Source: JANQRV01 sp964533785
Lineage (GTDB): Bacteria; Bacteroidota; Bacteroidia; Chitinophagales; Saprospiraceae
Reading direction: 5' to 3'
DNA: 8,386 nt
Assembly: GCA_964533785.1 (NCBI GenBank)
Contig: CAZHNG010000301.1
Location: forward strand, 1-8,386
Numbering within the stretch: position 1 is the first letter of the stretch; each line of letters opens with the position of its first letter. Shown here piece by piece: positions 6,427 through 8,386 of the stretch. Both the position numbers and the translations under genes were made by a program. The notes under the pieces were generated by a model. It was not told where the DNA came from. It saw nothing but the letters and a program-made list of their open reading frames with translations, and searched no databases.

Positions 6427-6659
6427 GAATGATTTTGAAAGATGACAAGAATTAAGTAAGTAAGACTGCAGATTCCAGGCACTAGACCGCAAGGGTTTGA
6501 GGATTAGTCCTGACGGTACCGTCAGGAGTGTGTGATCTATCAGTAATCTAATATTGCTCCACCCACTTTATGATGAAATAGTAAATCCGCTTTATAGAGC
6601 TGGCCGTTTTGGTGTCAAAAGAATCGCTCACAAAATGATGGGTTATTGTTTTATCATTA
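6427..6659. promoter_or_regulatory. Intergenic region upstream of apbE
   Basis: These 233 bases separate DoxX from apbE and most likely hold the apbE promoter, but I could not find a clear TAnnTTTG-type -7 element. It contains the 20-bp palindrome described separately, a single TAGAC word (6483-6487) similar to the heptamer repeats further right, and a GTGTGTGAT word (6528-6536) that recurs at 7091-7099. A plus-strand ORF from 6554 runs antisense into DoxX and is not supported. Confidence 0.4.
6508..6527. repeat. Perfect 20-bp palindrome upstream of apbE
   Basis: TCCTGACGGT is followed directly by its exact reverse complement, with no spacer and centred on GGTACC. It lies about 80 bases before the apbE start. 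A gapless perfect palindrome of this length could be an operator for a dimeric regulator or part of an extragenic palindromic repeat. No T-run follows on either strand, so it is unlikely to be a terminator. Confidence 0.7.
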
Positions 6660-7046
6660 CTAAGCTTTTCCTAAGATATTATCTATGGAATATTTACCCG
6701 GTCCAGACAATAATAAACATAAGTAGGCCGCCAGGAAAAGGATAGCTTTCTCCATCTTCGAAAAGGGGTCGTTGATATGCACTACAAAAGCGGCAACGAT
6801 CATGGTAATGATCAATGGAATAACCGCCCACCTGGTTAATAGCCCCAACATGACCAGTATCGAACACAATACTTCGGCAAAAACAGCTAAAACCAGTGAA
6901 AATGTGGGCCCCAGGCCTATTGGATCTCCAAACTCAATAGGCCCCTCTTCGAAAAATCTCATAAATTTGCCCCAGCCGTGCCCTAACAACATTGATCCGC
7001 CAAAAACCAGGCGTAAGAGTAATAATCCGATATCTAATCCTTTCAT
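6660..7046 (-). CDS. DoxX-family membrane protein
   Basis: This small integral membrane protein (128 aa) belongs to the DoxX family, whose members have the four-helix DoxD/DoxX fold. Family functions are varied and mostly unsettled; some are linked to thiol or oxidative stress, and DoxX proper is a quinol oxidase subunit in archaea. Visible features are LLLRLVFGGSMLLGHGWGKF (residues 8-27) with Arg12 and His23, typical of the family start; a second helix around 48-70 with AEV (Glu58); a third around 72-90; and a fourth around 99-113 ending in the characteristic GPGKYSID (115-122). The length is normal. It stands alone between repeat-rich intergenic regions of 233 and 260 bases, so it is probably transcribed independently. 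Its job here cannot be inferred from context. Confidence 0.9.
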   Translation of the reverse strand: MKGLDIGLLLLRLVFGGSMLLGHGWGKFMRFFEEGPIEFGDPIGLGPTFSLVLAVFAEVLCSILVMLGLLTRWAVIPLIITMIVAAFVVHINDPFSKMEKAILFLAAYLCLLLSGPGKYSIDNILGKA

Positions 7047-7068
7047 TAAATGACTGTTTTAATATTAA

Positions 7069-7089
7069 GTCAGACGCCAGACTCTAGAT
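7069..7089. repeat. Heptanucleotide tandem repeat, cluster 1
   Basis: Three consecutive 7-base units, GTCAGAC, GCCAGAC and TCTAGAT, lie just upstream of the DoxX start. The core GACGCCAGACTCTAGA (7073-7088) recurs at 8345-8360 with one mismatch, so these are copies of the same repeat family. Confidence 0.6.
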
Positions 7090-7102
7090 CGTGTGTGATT
7101 GA

Positions 7103-7120
7103 TCCCAATTGCTATCGGGA
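7103..7120. repeat. Imperfect inverted repeat in the DoxX-TerC intergenic region
   Basis: TCCCAATTG is followed by CTATCGGGA, which pair at 7 of 9 positions with no spacer. It lies between two heptamer clusters. It could be a small extragenic palindrome, and no function is evident. Confidence 0.35.
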
Positions 7121-7142
7121 GAGAGTTGGGTGTGTTTATAGG

Positions 7143-7165
7143 TTCAGACGCTAGTGTCTAGCGTC
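7143..7165. repeat. Heptanucleotide repeat cluster 2, forming a hairpin
   Basis: Units TTCAGAC, GCTAGTG and TCTAGCG follow each other in 7-base steps. The same bases form a hairpin with 8-bp perfect arms, GACGCTAG (7147-7154) and CTAGCGTC (7158-7165), around a TGT loop. The right arm, as GTCTAGCGTC (7156-7165), is the exact reverse complement of GACGCTAGAC at 8345-8354, so the family occurs in both orientations. Confidence 0.6.
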
Positions 7166-7205
7166 AAAAGTCCAATTACTTCAATAATACAACTATTCTT
7201 GACAC

Positions 7206-7236
7206 GAAGTGGTTTGGGACTTCCCAAACCTACTTC
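7206..7236. repeat. Hairpin with GGTTTGGG/CCCAAACC core (twin 1)
   Basis: GAAGT plus GGTTTGGG (7206-7218) pairs with CCCAAACC plus ACTTC (7223-7236), with one bulged T at 7231 and a 4-base loop. It shares its core and sequence character with the larger hairpin nine bases to the right. No T-run follows on either strand. Confidence 0.7.
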
Positions 7237-7244
7237 GGTCAGTA

Positions 7245-7298
7245 TATACCATACTTGAAGATGGTTTGGGTTCCCAAACCATCTTCAAGTATGGTATA
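7245..7298. repeat. Long perfect hairpin directly downstream of terC (twin 2)
   Basis: Two 26-base arms (7245-7270 and 7273-7298) are exact reverse complements separated by only TT, ending in the same GGTTTGGG/CCCAAACC core as the neighbouring hairpin. It starts 8 bases after the terC stop codon in the direction of transcription. It could stop transcription or protect the 3' end of the terC message, although no T-run follows it. The duplicated core points to an extragenic palindromic repeat or a small non-autonomous mobile element. Confidence 0.75.
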
Positions 7299-7306
7299 AA
7301 TAAATG

Positions 7307-8164
7307 CTAGACGCCAACTTCACTTTCTTCCAAAATCCCCTCTTGCACGGCTTGTTCACCAACACCATGTAACTGTACCGGCTTGTTACGGTTGCGCCGC
7401 AAACGCATATTAAGGAATTCCACCAACAAAGAGAATGCTATTGCAAAGTATAGGTACCCTTTTGGTATGGCACCAATCTCCGCACCAAAGATCTTAAAGT
7501 GAGCCAGGTGTGCACCTTCGGCGATCAGCATAAACCCGATCAATATCAAAAAAGCCAGCCCCAGCATCTGGATCGTCGGATGTTTATTGACAAAATTAGC
7601 TACTGGCGTGGCAAACAACATCATGATCAATACCGATACTACCACGGCAATGGTCATAATCACCAAGGCTCCTTCCAAACCATTGGTCATCCCTACCGCT
7701 GTCAGAATGGAATCAAAAGAAAATACAATATTGATCAAAGTGATCTGAAAGATAACTTTTGACAAAGTTGACATCCCTTTTTTCTTGCCCCCGTGATGTA
7801 CCTCGTCATCTTCTAATTTATGGTGGATCTCTGTTGTACTTTTATATAATAAGAACATCCCTCCCGCCACTAAAATCATGCTTTGCCCTGAAAAATCACC
7901 GTCGAACCAACTATTGTGGAAAGAGAACCAGGGCTCTTCCATTGCGACCAGAATCGAAACACCGAACAACAGTACAATCCGCAAGGCCATTGCCAGGATC
8001 AACCCGATATTGGTTGCTTTGGGCCGTTCTTCCTCCGGCAACTTGTTGGAAGCGATCGAAATGAAAATGATATTGTCAATCCCCAGTACAATTTCCAGAA
8101 AAGTAAGGGTCAATAAGCTTATCCAAACCCCGGCATTTCCAAAATCAGGCATTATAAATTCCAT
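7307..8164 (-). CDS. TerC-family integral membrane protein
   Basis: This 285-residue membrane protein belongs to the TerC family; characterised members export manganese or support metal loading of exported proteins, while the name comes from tellurite resistance. The start at 8164 gives MEFIMPDF and the usual short lead into helix 1. An upstream in-frame Met (8215) would add 17 residues not typical of the family. The two signature motifs are intact: LEIVLGIDNIIFI (23-35, Glu24 and Asp30 within the membrane) and VFSFDSILTAVG (147-158, Asp151). Hydrophobic segments lie near 12-35, 53-75, 95-107, 135-158, 164-186, 198-216 and 235-251, consistent with seven helices. The loop between the halves (112-130) has two His pairs (114-115, 123-124) plus Glu, Asp and Lys, which could bind metal. 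The TAG stop lies inside a GCTAGAC heptamer-repeat word. The likely role is Mn(II) or other divalent metal export, at family level only. Confidence 0.92.
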   Translation of the reverse strand: MEFIMPDFGNAGVWISLLTLTFLEIVLGIDNIIFISIASNKLPEEERPKATNIGLILAMALRIVLLFGVSILVAMEEPWFSFHNSWFDGDFSGQSMILVAGGMFLLYKSTTEIHHKLEDDEVHHGGKKKGMSTLSKVIFQITLINIVFSFDSILTAVGMTNGLEGALVIMTIAVVVSVLIMMLFATPVANFVNKHPTIQMLGLAFLILIGFMLIAEGAHLAHFKIFGAEIGAIPKGYLYFAIAFSLLVEFLNMRLRRNRNKPVQLHGVGEQAVQEGILEESEVGV

Positions 8165-8331
8165 CAGCTGTATATTATTGGTTATAACTGCAATTTTACT
8201 AATTTTTTGAAGCATTGGTCTAGAAGGAGCACATTAGTTTTTTGGAAATGGGCGCGAATTCAAGAATGGTAACGGGAAAAAAGTGACCACGCTGAAAAAC
8301 ATTACACTTATTTATTTGTAGTTTTTAATAT

Positions 8332-8368
8332 CTTCTAGACTTTTGACGCTAGACTCTAGAAGTTAGAC
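8332..8368. repeat. Heptanucleotide tandem repeat, cluster 3, with inverted repeat
   Basis: From 8334 to 8368 the sequence steps in five 7-base units with consensus near KCTAGAC; TAGAC occurs at 8336, 8350 and 8364, exactly 14 bases apart, with degenerate units between. CTTCTAGA (8332-8339) and TCTAGAAG (8355-8362) also form an 8-bp inverted repeat. It lies about 170 bases upstream of the terC start, near the window edge. Confidence 0.65.
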
Positions 8369-8386
8369 TAAAAATTCTAACTAATT

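Noticed and set aside
6554..6745. A 63-codon plus-strand open frame running from the intergenic region into DoxX
   Set aside because: It overlaps the conserved DoxX C-terminus in antisense and has no recognisable domain or start signal.
7759..8210. Overlapping plus-strand open frames of 66 to 110 codons
   Set aside because: They are antisense shadows of the TerC gene, whose signature motifs and membrane segments are clear.
7069..8368. CRISPR array
   Set aside because: The repeats are 7 bases long, degenerate and without spacers of regular size, and no cas genes are present.

Overview
The window looks like a chromosomal segment of a Bacteroidota bacterium, possibly a Saprospiria/Lewinella-like marine lineage. 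The phylum call rests on lipoprotein signals followed by acidic residues (Cys-Asn-Ser-Asp-Asp-Asp and Cys-Ser-Arg-Glu-Asp-Asp), a Bacteroidota-style exonuclease with an ExoX-like C-terminus, and general protein character. The class-level guess is inference only. All eight supported genes lie on the minus strand, so transcription runs from high to low coordinates.

In transcription order the genes are: a TerC-family membrane protein (7307-8164); a DoxX-family membrane protein (6660-7046); an ApbE-type flavin transferase lipoprotein (5377-6426); a DnaQ-like 3'-5' exonuclease (4544-5356); two MbnP-like lipoproteins (3534-4478 and 2735-3499); and two diheme MauG/cytochrome c peroxidase-family lipoproteins (1610-2707 and 466-1593). 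The last four genes are separated by only 34, 27 and 16 bases and form a compact cassette, MbnP-MbnP-diheme-diheme. ApbE and the exonuclease sit just upstream (20- and 65-base gaps) and may share transcription with it.

The functional core is the doubled MbnP/MbnH-like cassette. In methanotrophs, MbnH is a diheme enzyme that oxidises the first Trp of a WxW motif in MbnP to kynurenine, which lets MbnP bind copper. Here the first-encoded MbnP-like protein (3534-4478) has lost that Trp and the later His but carries a Cys-rich N-terminal segment. The second (2735-3499) keeps exactly one Trp, at the expected position, with the second Trp of the motif replaced. No methanobactin biosynthesis genes are present. 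The cassette is therefore best read as a stand-alone cell-envelope redox/copper system with a diverged paralogue.

The intergenic regions are rich in repeats. Around DoxX and TerC there are three clusters of a degenerate 7-base tandem repeat (consensus near KCTAGAC), a pair of related hairpins with a shared core directly after TerC (one with 26-bp perfect arms), and a perfect 20-bp palindrome upstream of ApbE. The left end (about 57-169) holds a GC-rich element that can fold into a three-way-junction-like structure, and its identity is unknown. I see no gene in 170-465 apart from a weak terminator candidate.
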